From Pseudomonas graminis (lineage in GTDB: Bacteria; Pseudomonadota; Gammaproteobacteria; Pseudomonadales; Pseudomonadaceae), in NCBI RefSeq assembly GCF_900111735.1, contig NZ_FOHW01000003.1, positions 129,983-193,982 of the forward strand: a stretch of DNA of 64,000 nucleotides. Direction: 5' to 3'. Below, piece by piece: positions 27,590 through 41,000 of the stretch; within the stretch, counting starts at the first letter, position 1, and each line of letters begins with the position of its first letter. The translations under genes were made by a program, and so were the position numbers. Below the pieces are notes generated by a model. That model was not told where the DNA came from. It did not search any database and saw only the letters and a program-made list of their open reading frames with translations.

Positions 27590-29020
27590 TTAAGGCTGTT
27601 TGACGGCCGCTGAAACGGCGGCGGCAAAGATGTCGGCGATCTGGTCGATCTGCGCGGCGGTGACGATCAGCGGCGGCAGGAAGCGGATGACCGACGAGTG
27701 CCGGCCGCCCACTTCGATGATCAGTCCCCGTTGCAGGCATTCACGCTGAATCTTCGAGGCCAGCGCGCCGCTGTGGGGAAAGTGACCGAGGGCGTCCGGG
27801 CGGCCGTCGAGATCGACCATTTCCACCCCGAGCATCAAGCCCATGCCGCGCACATCGCCCATCTGCGGAAAGTCTTTCTGCAAAGAGCGCAGGTGGCCAA
27901 TCAGGCGCTCGCCCATGGCGGCGGCGTGCAGGTCCAGTTGCTGCTCGCGGACGATGCGCAGGGTGGTGGAACCGGCGACCATCGCCAGTTGGTTGCCACG
28001 GAAGGTGCCGGCGTGGGAGCCCGGTTTCCACACGTCCAGGGATTTGTTGTAGACCACCACCGCCATGGGCTGGCTGCCGCCGATGGCTTTGGACAGCACC
28101 AGCACGTCCGGCACGATACCCGCGTGTTCGAAGGCAAACGGTTTACCGGTGCGGCCGACGCCACACTGGATTTCGTCGAGAATCAGCGGCACGCCGGCGT
28201 CGCGGGTGATGCGGCGGATTTCCCGCAGCCAGTTGGCCGAGGTCGGCACCACGCCGCCCTCCCCCTGCAGGGTTTCCAGAATCATCCCGGCGGGGGGCAG
28301 GACGCCGCTTTCCGGGTCGGTCAGTTGGTTCTCGATGTAGTGCAGGCCGATGCGCTCGCCGGCCTCTCCGCCGACGCCGAACGGGCAGCGGTAGTCGTAG
28401 GGAAACGGCAGGAACTGCGCGCCACCGGCCATGCCGTCCAGATAGGTCTTCGGCCCGAGGTTGCCCATCAGCGCCAGCGCGCCCTGGGTCATACCGTGAT
28501 AGGCACCGTGGTAGGCCATCAGGTTGCTGCGCCCGGTGGCGGTGCGCACCAGTTTCAGCGCCGCTTCCACCGCATCGGTGCCGGCCGGGCCGCAGAACTG
28601 GATGCGCGCGTCCTTGGCGAATTCTTTCGGCAGCAACGCGAACAGCTCGTTGATGAAATCGTCCTTGGCTTCGGTCATCAGGTCCAGGGTGTGCAGCGGA
28701 CGCTGACCGTCGAGGGTGGCGCGCATGGCCTGGATCACCTCGGGGTGGTTATGCCCCAGCGCCAGGGTGCCGGCGCCGGCCAGGCAATCGATGAACCACC
28801 GCCCTTCGCTGTCCTGCACGTGAATGCCCTGGGCGCGCTTGAGTTCCAGGGGAATGCGCCGCGGGTAGCTGCGCGCATTGGATTCCACGGCGGCCTGCCG
28901 CTCCAGTCGCGGGGTTGGCGCAAAGTGGTAGTCGGCGTTGGCCACGGCGGCGTCCGGGCTGCTCGACAGCGCCTCGCTGTGGCGGGCGGCAATCGGCGTC
29001 ACGTTGTGTTGGCTATGCAT
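27590..29020 (-). CDS. Diaminobutyrate–2-oxoglutarate aminotransferase (PvdH-like)
   Basis: The 476-residue class III PLP aminotransferase makes L-2,4-diaminobutyrate (Dab) from aspartate semialdehyde. Motifs in order: DCLAGAGTLALGHNHPE near the N-terminus, the FCGPAGTDAVEAALKL cofactor region, AYHGAYHGMTQG, the LILDEIQCGVGRTG Asp-Glu motif, and the PLP lysine in VLVLSKAIGGSQP. The family acts in pyoverdine (PvdH) and other Dab-containing peptides. The start at 29020 overlaps the NRPS stop by 8 bp, with CAGGAG 8 bp upstream, so it is coupled to the assembly line. Module 2 of the first NRPS has a Dab pocket, which fits this supply role. Confidence 0.92.
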   Translation of the reverse strand: MHSQHNVTPIAARHSEALSSSPDAAVANADYHFAPTPRLERQAAVESNARSYPRRIPLELKRAQGIHVQDSEGRWFIDCLAGAGTLALGHNHPEVIQAMRATLDGQRPLHTLDLMTEAKDDFINELFALLPKEFAKDARIQFCGPAGTDAVEAALKLVRTATGRSNLMAYHGAYHGMTQGALALMGNLGPKTYLDGMAGGAQFLPFPYDYRCPFGVGGEAGERIGLHYIENQLTDPESGVLPPAGMILETLQGEGGVVPTSANWLREIRRITRDAGVPLILDEIQCGVGRTGKPFAFEHAGIVPDVLVLSKAIGGSQPMAVVVYNKSLDVWKPGSHAGTFRGNQLAMVAGSTTLRIVREQQLDLHAAAMGERLIGHLRSLQKDFPQMGDVRGMGLMLGVEMVDLDGRPDALGHFPHSGALASKIQRECLQRGLIIEVGGRHSSVIRFLPPLIVTAAQIDQIADIFAAAVSAAVKQP

Positions 29021-32000
29021 GTTCGTGCTCCTGGAAATCGTAGGAATGAGGGCGTTCGTTGACCTGCGCGAGGGCCTCGGCAAGTTGAGTGATGAACAGC
29101 TGATCACGGACGATCGAAAGGTGGTCGGCGTCGATCCAGGCCGAAACCTGCAAGCGAACACCCATGCCCTGCTCCAGAAGAGCCGGTGCGTTATCGTTAT
29201 TTTCCGGCGAGCGCTCGGCCCACCAGGCGTAGACCGGCACGCTGAGGGCGTGGATCTGGCGGCATTGATTGGCCAACTGGCGCATGTGCCGCTCGACGCC
29301 GAGCAACTGTTGCCAGTGCGCGTCGGCTTCCAGGCCTTCATCGCCAGCGTCCAGAGCCGGGCTTTCCGGGGCGGTTTCTGGAAGGACAGGACGCGGCTGG
29401 CCAGCGCCCGGCACGTAGCCGTCGATCAGGCCGACGAACTCGACGCGCTTGCCGAGTCGGGTCAGCAGCCGGGCCATTTCCAGGACCATGGTCCCGCCCA
29501 TGGACCAGCCGATCAGCCGGTAGGGGCCGGACGGCTGTTGTTCGAGCAGCGCCTTGACGTAGTCCCGGGCCATTTGCTCGATGGCACTGTCGCGCCATTG
29601 GCCGTCCAGCACTTGGCGGTTCTGAATGCCCCACACGTCCCACTGCGCAGACAGCCGACGGGCCAGCGCGTAGTAACCGACCACCGTGCCGCTGACCGGG
29701 TGCACGCAGAACACCGGCGGTTTGTCGCTGGCGCCGCTGCTCAGACGGATCAATGGATTCGGCGCGCCGTCGCGGCTGACCGGCAGGCTTTGCGGTGCAA
29801 CCGGTTGCGCCGACGGCAGGCTTTCCAGCAACGCCACCAACCCGTCGCGATAGGCCGTTTGCAGGCGTTCGATGGTCTGGCGCTGATAGCGCTGACCGCT
29901 GAAGCGGAAGGTCAGCCCCAGTTGCCCGGCGAAGACCTGGCCGTTGATTTCCAGCTCGCGATTGAGCGGCGTGGACGGGTCGACGAGCGCGCCGGCCGAC
30001 ACCTTCGACGGCGAGAAGCGACCATCGCCCAGGTCCTGATCGAACTGACCGAGGTAGTTAAACACCACCTTGGGTTCCGGCAGCGCGGCCAGTGACTGAC
30101 GCGCCGAACCGTTGCCCAGATAGCGCAGCAGGCCGAAGCCGACGCCCTTGTCCGGCAAGCCCCGCAGGCTGTCGCGCACGCTGGCGAGGGTCTGGCGGAT
30201 GTCGCCGGCGGCACGCACCCGCAGCGGGAACAGACTGGTAAACCAGCCCACCGTGCGACCGACATCCAGACCTTCCGCCAAGGCTTCGCGGCCATGGCCT
30301 TCCAGCGCGATGAGGGTGTCGGACTGGCCACTCCAGCCCTTCAGCGCTTCAGCGAGCACCGCCAACAGAATTTCATCAGTGCGCGCCGCCAGTGCCGCCG
30401 GGGCTTCGCGCAGCAGACGACGGGTCAGCCCGGCGTCCAGCAGCAGCTCGCACTGTTCAAGGTCCTGTTGCGTGGCGCGGCCTTGCGGGTGGTCCACCGG
30501 CCAGACCGGCTCGGTGCTGCCGACCTGCTTCCGCCATTGCGCAACTTCGCCTTGACGCTCAGGCGCCTGTGCCGCATCAACCAGATGCCGCGCCCAGCGC
30601 TGGAAGCTGCTGGATTTCGGCCCCAGATCAACTGCACTGCCCGAAGCAATCTGGGCGTAAGCCCGCGCCAGATCCTCCAGCAACACCCGCCAAGAGACGC
30701 CGTCGACCACCAGGTGATGGGCGACCAGCAACAGCTTTTGCCCTTCCCGCATGTGCGCCAGCACCACGCGCAACAGCGGACCTTCATGCAGATCAAGGCT
30801 GCGCTGAGCCTGTTCGCACAGCGCAGTCATGGCGCGCTCGTCGGCCACGTCACGCACCCAGAGGCTGTCGGCAGCCGGTGTCGCTCGGTAGCGCTGCTGC
30901 CAGCGACCGTCGGCGTGCTGATGGAAACTCAGGTTCAGGGCATCGTGATGACCCAGCAGCGCGTCCAGCGCCTGGCTCAACAGCGGCGCGTCCAGCGGCC
31001 GCTGCACGTCCAGCAACAGCGCCTGGTTGAAGTGCGCGCGGTTGCTCATCGGCTGCTCGAAGAAATGCGCCTGAATCGGCGTCAACGGCAACTCGCCCTT
31101 CGGCGCGTCTTCAATCAACGGCGCTGCGCCGGCCTCGATGACCGTGAGGCGCGGGGCCAGATCCTTGAGCCGCGGATGGCTGAACACGTCTTTGGGCAGC
31201 AGCTTGAAACCGACCTGACGCAGACGGGTGATCACGGCCAGCGACTGAATCGAATCGCCGCCCAGTTCGAAGAAGCTGTCCTGACGGCTGATGGTTTCAA
31301 CCCCCAGCAACTGCTGCCAGACCCGCGCCAGCTCGACTTCGCGCTCACTTTCCGGCGCTTCGAAGGCCTGACTGCCGACGTGGGGATCAGGCAAGGCGTT
31401 GCGGTCCAGTTTGCCGTTGGGCAACTGCGGCAGACGTTCCATGACCACGATGTGCGCCGGGACCATGTACTCCGGCAGGGTGGTTTTCAGCTGGTCCTTG
31501 AGGCTGTCTTCCGACAGGTCATTACCACCGACGTAGCCGAGCAACTGCTTGCCGTTGCCTTTGTCGCGGACGATCACCAGCGCTTCACGCACGCCCTCGC
31601 AGGCCTTGAGCGCCGCTTCGATTTCACCGGCTTCGATGCGGAAGCCACGGATCTTGATCTGATGGTCGATACGGCCGAGGTATTCCAGCAATCCTTCGCT
31701 GTTGAGGCGCACGCGGTCGCCGCTGCGATAGATGCGTTCGCCAGCGCGGAACGGGTGCGGCAGGAAACGCTCGGCGGTTGCACCGGGACGGTCCAGATAA
31801 CCCCGCGCCACCGCGCCACCCAGATAGAGTTCGCCCGCAATCCCATGGGGCAGCGGATTGAGGTCCGCGTCCATCACATAACCCTGACGATCGCCCACCA
31901 GATCACCAATCGGCGCGTAGGCGGTGGTGAAATCGGCGGCCTCGGCGGAGGCCAGCCACAGGGTCGGTGTGACCACGGTTTCCGTCGGGCCGTAGCCGTT

Positions 32001-35000
32001 GATGATCCACAGCGGCTGCAAATTGCGGATCACGTCATGGAGCATCTCGCGGCTGAAGGCTTCACCGGCGAAGCAGTAGGTTTTCACCCCCGGCCCCTTG
32101 CCCTGCACACCGGCCCAGTCGGACAGCTGACGCAGGTAGCTCGGCGGGAACGAGGCCACGGTGATGCCTTCTCGAATCAGCGTGTCGTAGGTCTGCTCGA
32201 CGCTCCACAGTTCCTGATCGCGCAAGACCACTCGAGCGCCGTAGCACAGCGGCATCATCCAGCCTTCGTGGGCGCCGTCGAAGCTGATCGAGAGGAAGTG
32301 AAACTTGCGGTCCTCCGGCGTGAAGCGGTAGCGCTCGCCGATGGTCTGGATGTGCATCGAGATATCGGCATGGGCAATGGCCGCGCCCTTTGGCTTGCCG
32401 GTCGAGCCCGAGGTGTAGATCAGGTACGCGAGTTGCTGCGGATGAATCACTACATCCGGTGCCGTAGTTGGCTCGGAAGAACAATCCAGTTCATCGATAT
32501 TCAGCAGCGGCACGTCACCCACCGGCACACGATCCAGCGCTGCATCGTGGCTGATCAGCAGTTTCACGCCGCCGTCTTCCAGCATGTAGCGCAGGCGCTC
32601 GGTCGGGTAGTCCGGGTCGAGCGGGATGTAGGCGCCACCCGATTTCAGCACGGCATAAAACGCCAGCCACAGATCAATCCCCCGCTCCATCGCGATCGCC
32701 ACCCGAACTTCCGTGCCGATGCCCCGGGCACGCAAGGCGTGGGCCAGTTGGTTGGCGCGACGGTCGAACTCGGCGAAGGTCAGGCGCTGCTCGCCATGGA
32801 CCAGCGCGATGGCGTCAGGACGAATGAACGCGTGGTCGGCGATCAGCTCGTGAATTGGCCGATCCACGTAGGGCGAGAACGGCGGCGTGTTCCATTGATC
32901 CAGCGCGGCCAGGTCGGTCTCGCCGAGCAACGGCAGATCGCCGATGGCGGCATCGGGCTGCGCGCAAATCGCCCGCAGCAGCGTGACCAGTTGCTCGAAC
33001 AAACGCGCCACGGTCGAGGCGTCGAACAGGTCGGTGGCGTAATCGAGATAGCCACTGATACTGCCGTCGCGGTGCTCGAAGGTGCCGAGGACCAAGTCGA
33101 ATTGCGCGCCCTTGATGTCCCACTGGAGGGCTTCGCAGCTCAGTCCGTCGAACTGCAGCAGCGACATATCCGGCTGTTGCTGATGGTTGTAACTGACCTG
33201 GAACAGCGGGTTGACGCTGAGGCTGCGCGCCGGTTGCAGCGCTTCCACCAGTTGCTCGAACGGCAGGTCCTGATGGGCGTGGGCGCCGAGCAGGTTGTCC
33301 TTGACCTGGGCCAGCAGCGTGGTGAACGGCTGGTCGCCGCTGACCTCGGCGCGCAGCACCAGGGTGTTGACGAAGAAGCCGATCAGGCCCTGGGTCTGCA
33401 CCTCGGCGCGGCCGGCCACCGGCACGCCGATGCGCAAGTCGCGCTGGCCGCTCAGGCGATACAGCAGCGTGTCGAACGAGGCCAGGAACAGCATGAACAG
33501 CGTGGCGTCGTGGGCTTTCGCCGTCTGGCGCAGCGTGTCGGCCAGATCTTGCGGCAGCACAAAGGCGTGGCGCCCGCCCTTGCCATCGCGTTCGGCCGGA
33601 CGCGAACGGTCCGCCGGCAGTTCCAGCACCGGCTGTTCGTCACCCAGGGCCTCGCGCCACCAGTTCAACTGGCGCTCGCGCTCGGCGCCGCTCAGGTGTT
33701 CGCGCTGCCAAGCGGCGTAGTCAGCGTATTGGACACTGAGCTCTGTAAGTTGCAGCTCAGCCAGCTGCACGTCGCTGCCTTGGGCGAAACGCCGATACAG
33801 CGCGGCGAAGTCTTCGAGCATGACCTGCACCGACCAGCCGTCGGAGATGATGTGGTGCATGCACATCAGCAGGCGCCACTGATCGTCCGCCACCCGCGCC
33901 AGCGCCACCCGCCACGGCGCGCGCTCGGCGTCGAGGTCAAACGGCTGGTTCATGAACGCCTCGGCCAGCGCCTGGAAGGCGGCTTCCGGCGCGGCGTTGT
34001 CGCGCAGATCGTGACGGGCGATGTGCACGCTGCTGATCGGCAAAATCCGCTGCTGCGGCACCGCCTCCCCGTTTTGCATCGGGGATGGGCGGAAACAGGT
34101 GCGCAAGGTTTCGTGACGGGCCGCGAGGGCATCGAAGGTCTGCTGCAGGGCGTCGAGTTTCAGTGCGCCGCTGAGGTTGAGCACGCACGGGAGGTTGTAC
34201 GCGACGCTCTCGGGCTCCAGTTGCGCGAGGAACCACAGGCGCTGCTGGGCGAAGGACTGCGGCGCGAATTCCCGGTCGGCACGACGATGCAGAGCCGGCA
34301 TCGCCGTGGCGGGCGCCTGGGTGTTCAGGTAGTGAGCGAGGTCAGCCAGCACCGGCGACTCGAACAGCGCGCGCAGGGGCAGCTCAAGTTTCAGGTCGCG
34401 GCGGATCTGCGCCACCAGTTGAATGCCCATCAGCGAATGCCCGCCCAAGGCGAAGAAGTTGTCCTGACGACCGATCTGCGCGACGCCGAGCAGGTTCTGC
34501 CACAGGGCGGCCAGTCGGGTTTCGACTCCCGCCAGTGGTGCTTCGAAAGCCCGTTGCTGGATCTGTGGGTCTGGCAGGGCTTTGCGGTCGAGCTTTCCGT
34601 TGGCCGACAGCGACAGCTTTTCCAGCGTGACGAAGTGTGCCGGGACCATGTAGTCCGGCAGGCGTTGTTTCAGCTGGGTGCGCAGGTGTTCTTCGTCGAA
34701 GTCCTCGGCGACCAGATAGCCCACCAGTTGCATGCCGGTGGCCAGTTCGCGGGCGACAACCACCGCTTCGCTGACCGCTGGGTGATCCAGCAACGCCGCT
34801 TCGATCTCGCCGATCTCAACCCTCAAGCCGCGCAGCTTGATCTGGTGATCCAGACGGCCGAGGTATTCCACCACGCCGTCGGCACGCCAGCGCGCCAGGT
34901 CACCGGTGCGATACAGCCGCTCGCCGGTGCCAAACGGGCTCGCCACGAAGCGCTCGGCGGTCAGGCCGGGACGCAAGTGGTAGCCGCGCGCGAGGCCGTC

Positions 35001-38000
35001 GCCGCCGATGTACAACTCACCGGGTACGCCGATGGGCTGCGGGTTGAGTCGGCTGTCGAGGATGTGGATCTGCAGGTTATTTATCGGGCGCCCGATGGGC
35101 ACGGAAATGCCCGGCTCATCAATGCAGGTCCAGTGAGTAACGTCGATGGCCGCTTCCGTCGGGCCATACAGGTTGAACAGGCCAGCATTTGGCAGGCGCT
35201 GCAGGGTTTCCCGGGCCAGATCGGCCGGTAAGGCTTCACCGCTGCAGACGATGCGTTTCAGAGAAGCGCAACCGGTGAGGTCGTCCTGGGCCATGAAGGC
35301 ACCGAGCATCGACGGGACGAAATGCAGCGTAGTGATCTGCTGTTTTTCGATCAGCTTGTTGAGCGCAACAGGATCGCGATGATCACCTGGCTGGGCCACA
35401 ACCAGACGCGCGCCCACCATCAGCGGCCAGAAGAACTCCCAGACCGAGACGTCGAAACTGAACGGTGTTTTTTGCAGTACCGCGTCGGATGCGTCAAGGG
35501 CGTAAGCGTCCTGCATCCAGGCCAGGCGGTTGAACAGTGCTGCGTGAGTGTTGCCCGCGCCCTTCGGTTTGCCGGTCGAACCGGAGGTGTAAATCATGTA
35601 GGCCAGTTGTTCAGGGTGCAGATCAACCCTGGGCGCCGTGACGGGGTAACCGGCCAGCATCAGATGATCCAGATTGGCCACCCGCATCCCTTCCACCACC
35701 GGCAAATCATCGATGACCGCATCGTGGCTCAGCAGCAAGCCGATCCCGGCGTCTTCGAGCATGTAACGCAGACGATCAGCCGGGTACTCAGGATCCAGCG
35801 GCACATACGCAGCGCCCGCTTTCAGCACGGCATACAACGCAACCACCATCTCCACCGAGCGCAACGCCGCCACGCCCACCAGCGATTCGCGGTCGACGCC
35901 CTGCTCTCGCAGGTAATGGGCCAGCTGGTTCGCACGCTGATCCAGCTCGCGATAACTCAACACCTCCTCGCCAAAACGCAAGGCTTCCCGCTCCGGATGC
36001 GCCTGCGCCAGACGCTCAAAATGACGATGCACAAACGGTTCGGTTTTAGCCCAATCCCGCGCCGTGTCATTGACCAACGCCAACCGCGCACGGTCTTCAG
36101 CATCCAGCAACTCGAAGTCGCCAATCGCCGCGTCCGGCTGCTCGATCAACTCGGCGAACAGCTTTTCAAAGCGCCCATGCAAGCGCTCGATGCTGCCGTG
36201 ATCAAACAGATCCGTGGCGTAAGTCCACGACCCACCCAGCAAGCCCTCGGCGTATTCGTGGGTGTTCAGCGCCAGGTCGAACTGGCTGCTGCCATCGTCC
36301 AGCGGCAGCACGTCGGCGCGCAGGCCCGGCAGCCCGGCGAGTGATTCAAAGTTCTGCTGTTGATGGTCGTAGGCGACCTGGAACAACGGGTTGTGGCTCA
36401 GGCTGCGCGCAGGTTGCAGCGCTTCGACCAGTTGCTCGAATGGCAAGTCCTGATGGGCCTGGGCGCCGAGGGTCCGCGTCTTGGCCTGCTCCAGCACCTG
36501 ACGATAGGTCAGCTCGGCAGACACCTCGGCGCGCAGCACCTGGGTGCTGACGAAGAAGCCGATCAGCCCTTCCACTTCCAGCCGCGAACGGCCGGCAATC
36601 GGCACGCCAATGCGCAGGTCGTTTTGCCCGCTCAGGCGGTGCAGCAGCACCTGATACGCCGACAGAATCGCCATGAACGGCGTGACGCCCTGCTGTTTCG
36701 CGAACTCGCGCAGGCGCTGACTGAACGCGGCATCGAAGGCGAACAGCACGCGGTCGCCGCGATAGCTCTGTTGGGGTGGACGCGGCCGGTCGGTGGGCAG
36801 CTCCAGCACCGGGTGCACGTCACCCAGTTGCTCGCGCCAGTAATTCAGCTGCCGCTCGCCCTCGCCCGCCGCCAGCCATTCGCGCTGCCAGGCGGCAAAG
36901 TCGGCGTACTGCACCGGCAATGGCGCCAGCTGCGGCGCGCGGTTTTCCACGGCCGCGCGGTACAGCTCACAGAATTCCTGCAGCAGCACGCGCACTGACC
37001 AGCCGTCCGAAATCATGTGGTGCAGGCACAGCAGCAAACGCTGTTCGTCGGCCGCGACACGCACCAGCGCCAGTCGCCAGACCGGGCTGCGCGACAGGTC
37101 GAACGGGCGCTTGACGAAGGCCTGGGCCAGGGCGTTGAAGGCGGTGTCGAGATCCCCTTCATCGCTGATATCCAGCCGCTCGATCTCCACGGCACAAGCC
37201 GGCTCGATCTGTTGCATCGGCACGCCATCGACCGCCAGGAACCGCGTGCGCAGCACTTTATGGCGCGCGGTCAGGCCGTCGAATGCCGCCTGCAATGCAA
37301 CCTCGTTCAGCTCGCCGCACAAGCGAACGGCACCCGGCAGGTTGTAGGCGTGACCGCCGGGTTGCAGCTGATCGAGGAACCACAGGCGCTGCTGGGAAAA
37401 CGACTGCACGGCAAGGGCCTGCTGGCGTGGGGTCAGCTCAAGCTGCTTGGGCTCGGTGTGTGCCAAACCGGCGATGCGCTGGGCGAAATCGCTGAGGCGC
37501 GGCGCGTCGAACAGCGCGCGCAGCGGCACGCTCAGTTGATGCTCATGGCGCAGACGGGAGATCAGCTGCATCGCCAGCAGCGAGTGGCCGCCCAGTTCGA
37601 AAAAGTGATCGTTGCGGCCGACGGCGTCGATGCCCAGCAACGGCTGCCACAGCGCCGCCAGTTGCTGTTCAAGTACCGTTTGCGGCGCCTGATAATCACT
37701 GGACATCACCTGTGGATCGGGCAGTGCATTGCGGTCCAGTTTGCCGTTTGGCAACTGCGGCAGACGCTCCATGACCACAATGTGCGCCGGGACCATGTAT
37801 TCCGGCAGGGTGTTTTTCAGCTGCTGCTTCAGACTGTCTTCGGCCAGACCGTTGCCGCCGACATAACCCAGCAGGACCTTTCCGTTCGCGCTGTCACGGA
37901 CAACCACCAGGGCTTCACGCACGCCTTCGCAGGCTTTCAGTGCCGCTTCGATCTCACCGGCCTCGATGCGGAAGCCACGAATCTTGATCTGATGGTCGAT

Positions 38001-41000
38001 ACGGCCGAGGTATTCCAGCAGCCCTTTGCTGTTGAGGCGCACGCGGTCGCCACTGCGGTAGAGGCGCTCACCGGCGCGGAATGGATGAGGCAGGAAACGC
38101 TCGGCGGTTGCGCCCGGACGGTCCAGATAACCCCTGGCCACCGCGCCACCCAAGTACAGCTCGCCGGCAATGCCCTGGGGCAGCGGGTTCAAATCCGCGT
38201 CCATCACGTAGCCCTGACGATCCCCCACCAGATCACCGATCGGCGCGTAGGCGGTGGTGAAGTCGGCAGTGTCGGCGGATGCCAGCCACAGCGTCGGCGT
38301 GACCACCGTTTCGGTCGGGCCATAGCCGTTGATGATCCACAGCGGCTGCAGATTGCGAATCACGTCGTGGAGCATTTCCCGGCTGAAGGCTTCACCGGCG
38401 AAGCAGTAGGTTTTCACGCCTGGACCCTTGCCCTGCACGCCGGCCCAGTCGGACAGCTGACGCAGGTAGCTCGGTGGGAACGACGCCACGGTGATGCCTT
38501 CGCGAATCAGCGTGTCGTAGGTCTGTTCAACGCTCCACAGTTCCTGATCGCGGAGCACGACGCGGGCGCCGTAACACAGCGGCATCATCCAGCCTTCATG
38601 GGCGCCGTCGAAGCTGATCGAGAGGAAGTGGAACTTGCGGTCCTCCGGCGTGAAGCGGTAGCGCTCACCGATGGTCTGGATGTGCATCGAGATATCGGCG
38701 TGGGCGATGGCTGCACCTTTTGGCTTGCCGGTGGAGCCCGAGGTGTAAATCAGATAGGCCAGTTGCTGCGGGTGGATCACCACATCGGGTGCCGTCACTG
38801 GCTCGGACGAGCAATCCAGTTCGTCGATGTTCAGCAACGGCACATCACCGACGGGCACGCGACCCAGCGCCGCATCGTGGCTGATCAGCAACTTCACGCC
38901 GCCGTCTTCCAGCATGTAGCGCAGGCGCTCGGTCGGGTAATCCGGGTCGAGCGGGATGTAGGCGCCGCCGGATTTCAGCACGGCGTAGAACGCCAGCCAC
39001 AAATCAATCCCCCGCTCCATGGCAATTGCGACCCGAACTTCGGTGCCGATGCCCCGGGCGCGCAAGGCGTGGGCCAGTTGATTGGCGCGGCGGTCGAACT
39101 CGGCGAAGGTCAGGCGCTGTTCGCCATGGACCAGCGCGATGGCGTCAGGGCGAATACGCGCGTGGTCGGCAATCAGCTGGTGAATTGGGCGACCAACGTA
39201 AGGCGAAAACGGCGGCGTGTTCCAGGCGTGCATGGCGTCGATGTCGCCTTCGGTGAGCATCGACAGCTCACCGATGCGCGCCTCGGGGAAGCGGCAGAGG
39301 CCTTCCAATAGCGCCTGAAAATGCCCGCACAGACGCGTGATCTGTTCGGCGCTGAACACGTTGCTGTGGTAGTTGACGTGCACATGGGCGTGCTCGCCCG
39401 CCACCACCGCCAGGCTCAGCGGGTAGTGGGTCTTGTCGCTGAGTTCAACGGACCCCAGGTTGACGCCGTTGGCCTGCTTGCCCCGGAGCACCGCGTCCAC
39501 CGGATAGTTCTCGAACACCAGCAGGCTGTCGAACAGATCGCGGCCGGCGTGGCCGGCGTAGCGTTGGGCCTCGAACAGCGGCGTGTGCTCATGCTCGCGC
39601 AACTCCAGGTTGTGCGCTTGCAGCTCGTTCAGCCAGTCGCCGACTTTCTGCTGCGCCTCGGGCGCCTGCACCAGCGGCAGGGTGTTGATGAACAGGCCGA
39701 GCATGCGTTCGATGCCCGGCACTTGCGCGGAGCGGCCGGACACGGTGGCGCCGAATGCCACCCGTTGCTGCCCGGTGTAGCGCTGCAACAGCAACACCCA
39801 CACAGCTTGAATCAGCGTGTTGACGGTCACGCACTGACGGCGAGCGGCACTGTTCAGCAGCTCGCTGTTGAGGTCCATCGAAATAACCCGCACCTGGTTC
39901 GGCAACGGCTCGCCCGTGCTGGAGGTCGGCGCGGTCAGCGCTGCCGCCATCATCGTTGGCTGGTCGAAACCGGCCAGATGGGTCTGCCAGAAGGTCTGGC
40001 TGCCCTCGGCGTCGCGGCTCAGCAGCCACTCCACGTAGTCGCCGTAATGCCCGGCGGGCTGCGGCGTGGCGTCGGACATTGCCGCCTGAATCACTTCGCC
40101 CAGCACCGCCGCACTGCTCCAGCCGTCCAGCAGAATGTGGTGGAAGGTCCAGACCAGTTTCCACAGCGTCTCGCTCTGGCGAACCAGCAGCACGCGCATC
40201 AGCGGCGCGGCGTGGATGTCGAATGGAGTTTCCCGCTCGGCCGCCAATACGTCGGCCAGTGCCTTATCGCTGACGCCCAACTGCAATTCACGCAGGTCCA
40301 GTTCACGCACAACCAGAGCGGCATCGCGACGGATCAGTTGCACCGGCTGTTCGCTGCCGGAGACGCGCAAGAAGGCCGCACGCAGGATCGGATGCCGCTG
40401 CACCGCCGCCGCCCACGCCGATTTAAAACGGGCCACCGGCAAGTGTTCGATGTCCAGCGCCACCTGATTGATGTACAGATCCCGCGCGCTGCCCTGATCA
40501 GCGATCTCGCTGCCGCTCAGCTCGGTGTGAAACAGCAGGCCTTGCTGCATTGGCGTCAGCGGGTACAGCTGCTCGATCTCGCGGGCGGGAACCGGCAGTG
40601 CGTCGAGTTGGGCCTGAGTCAGCGACTGGTTCTGAGTCAGTGCCGGGAAGTCCGACGGGGTGACCGCAGAGTGATGGCGGCAGTGTTCGATCACCTCGTC
40701 CAGCGCTTCGCCGTAGGCATCAAGCAGCCGCTGAATCGACGCGGATTCATGGCGTTCCCCGCTGAAGCTGCAGGTCAGGCTGAACTGGCCGTCACGGATT
40801 TGCGCATCGATGGACAGCTCGCCATTGAGGGGCGCATCGGCGGCGCGCTGGGCACCGCTGCCCTCCTTGGCCAGGCGCCATAGCCCGCTGCTGTTTTGCA
40901 GCCGTCCCATGTAATTGAACAGCACGCAGCCGTCCAGCGCCGGCAAGGCTTCGCCGCGCAGATGGCGCAACAGGCCATAACCCAGGCCGCCATTAGGCAC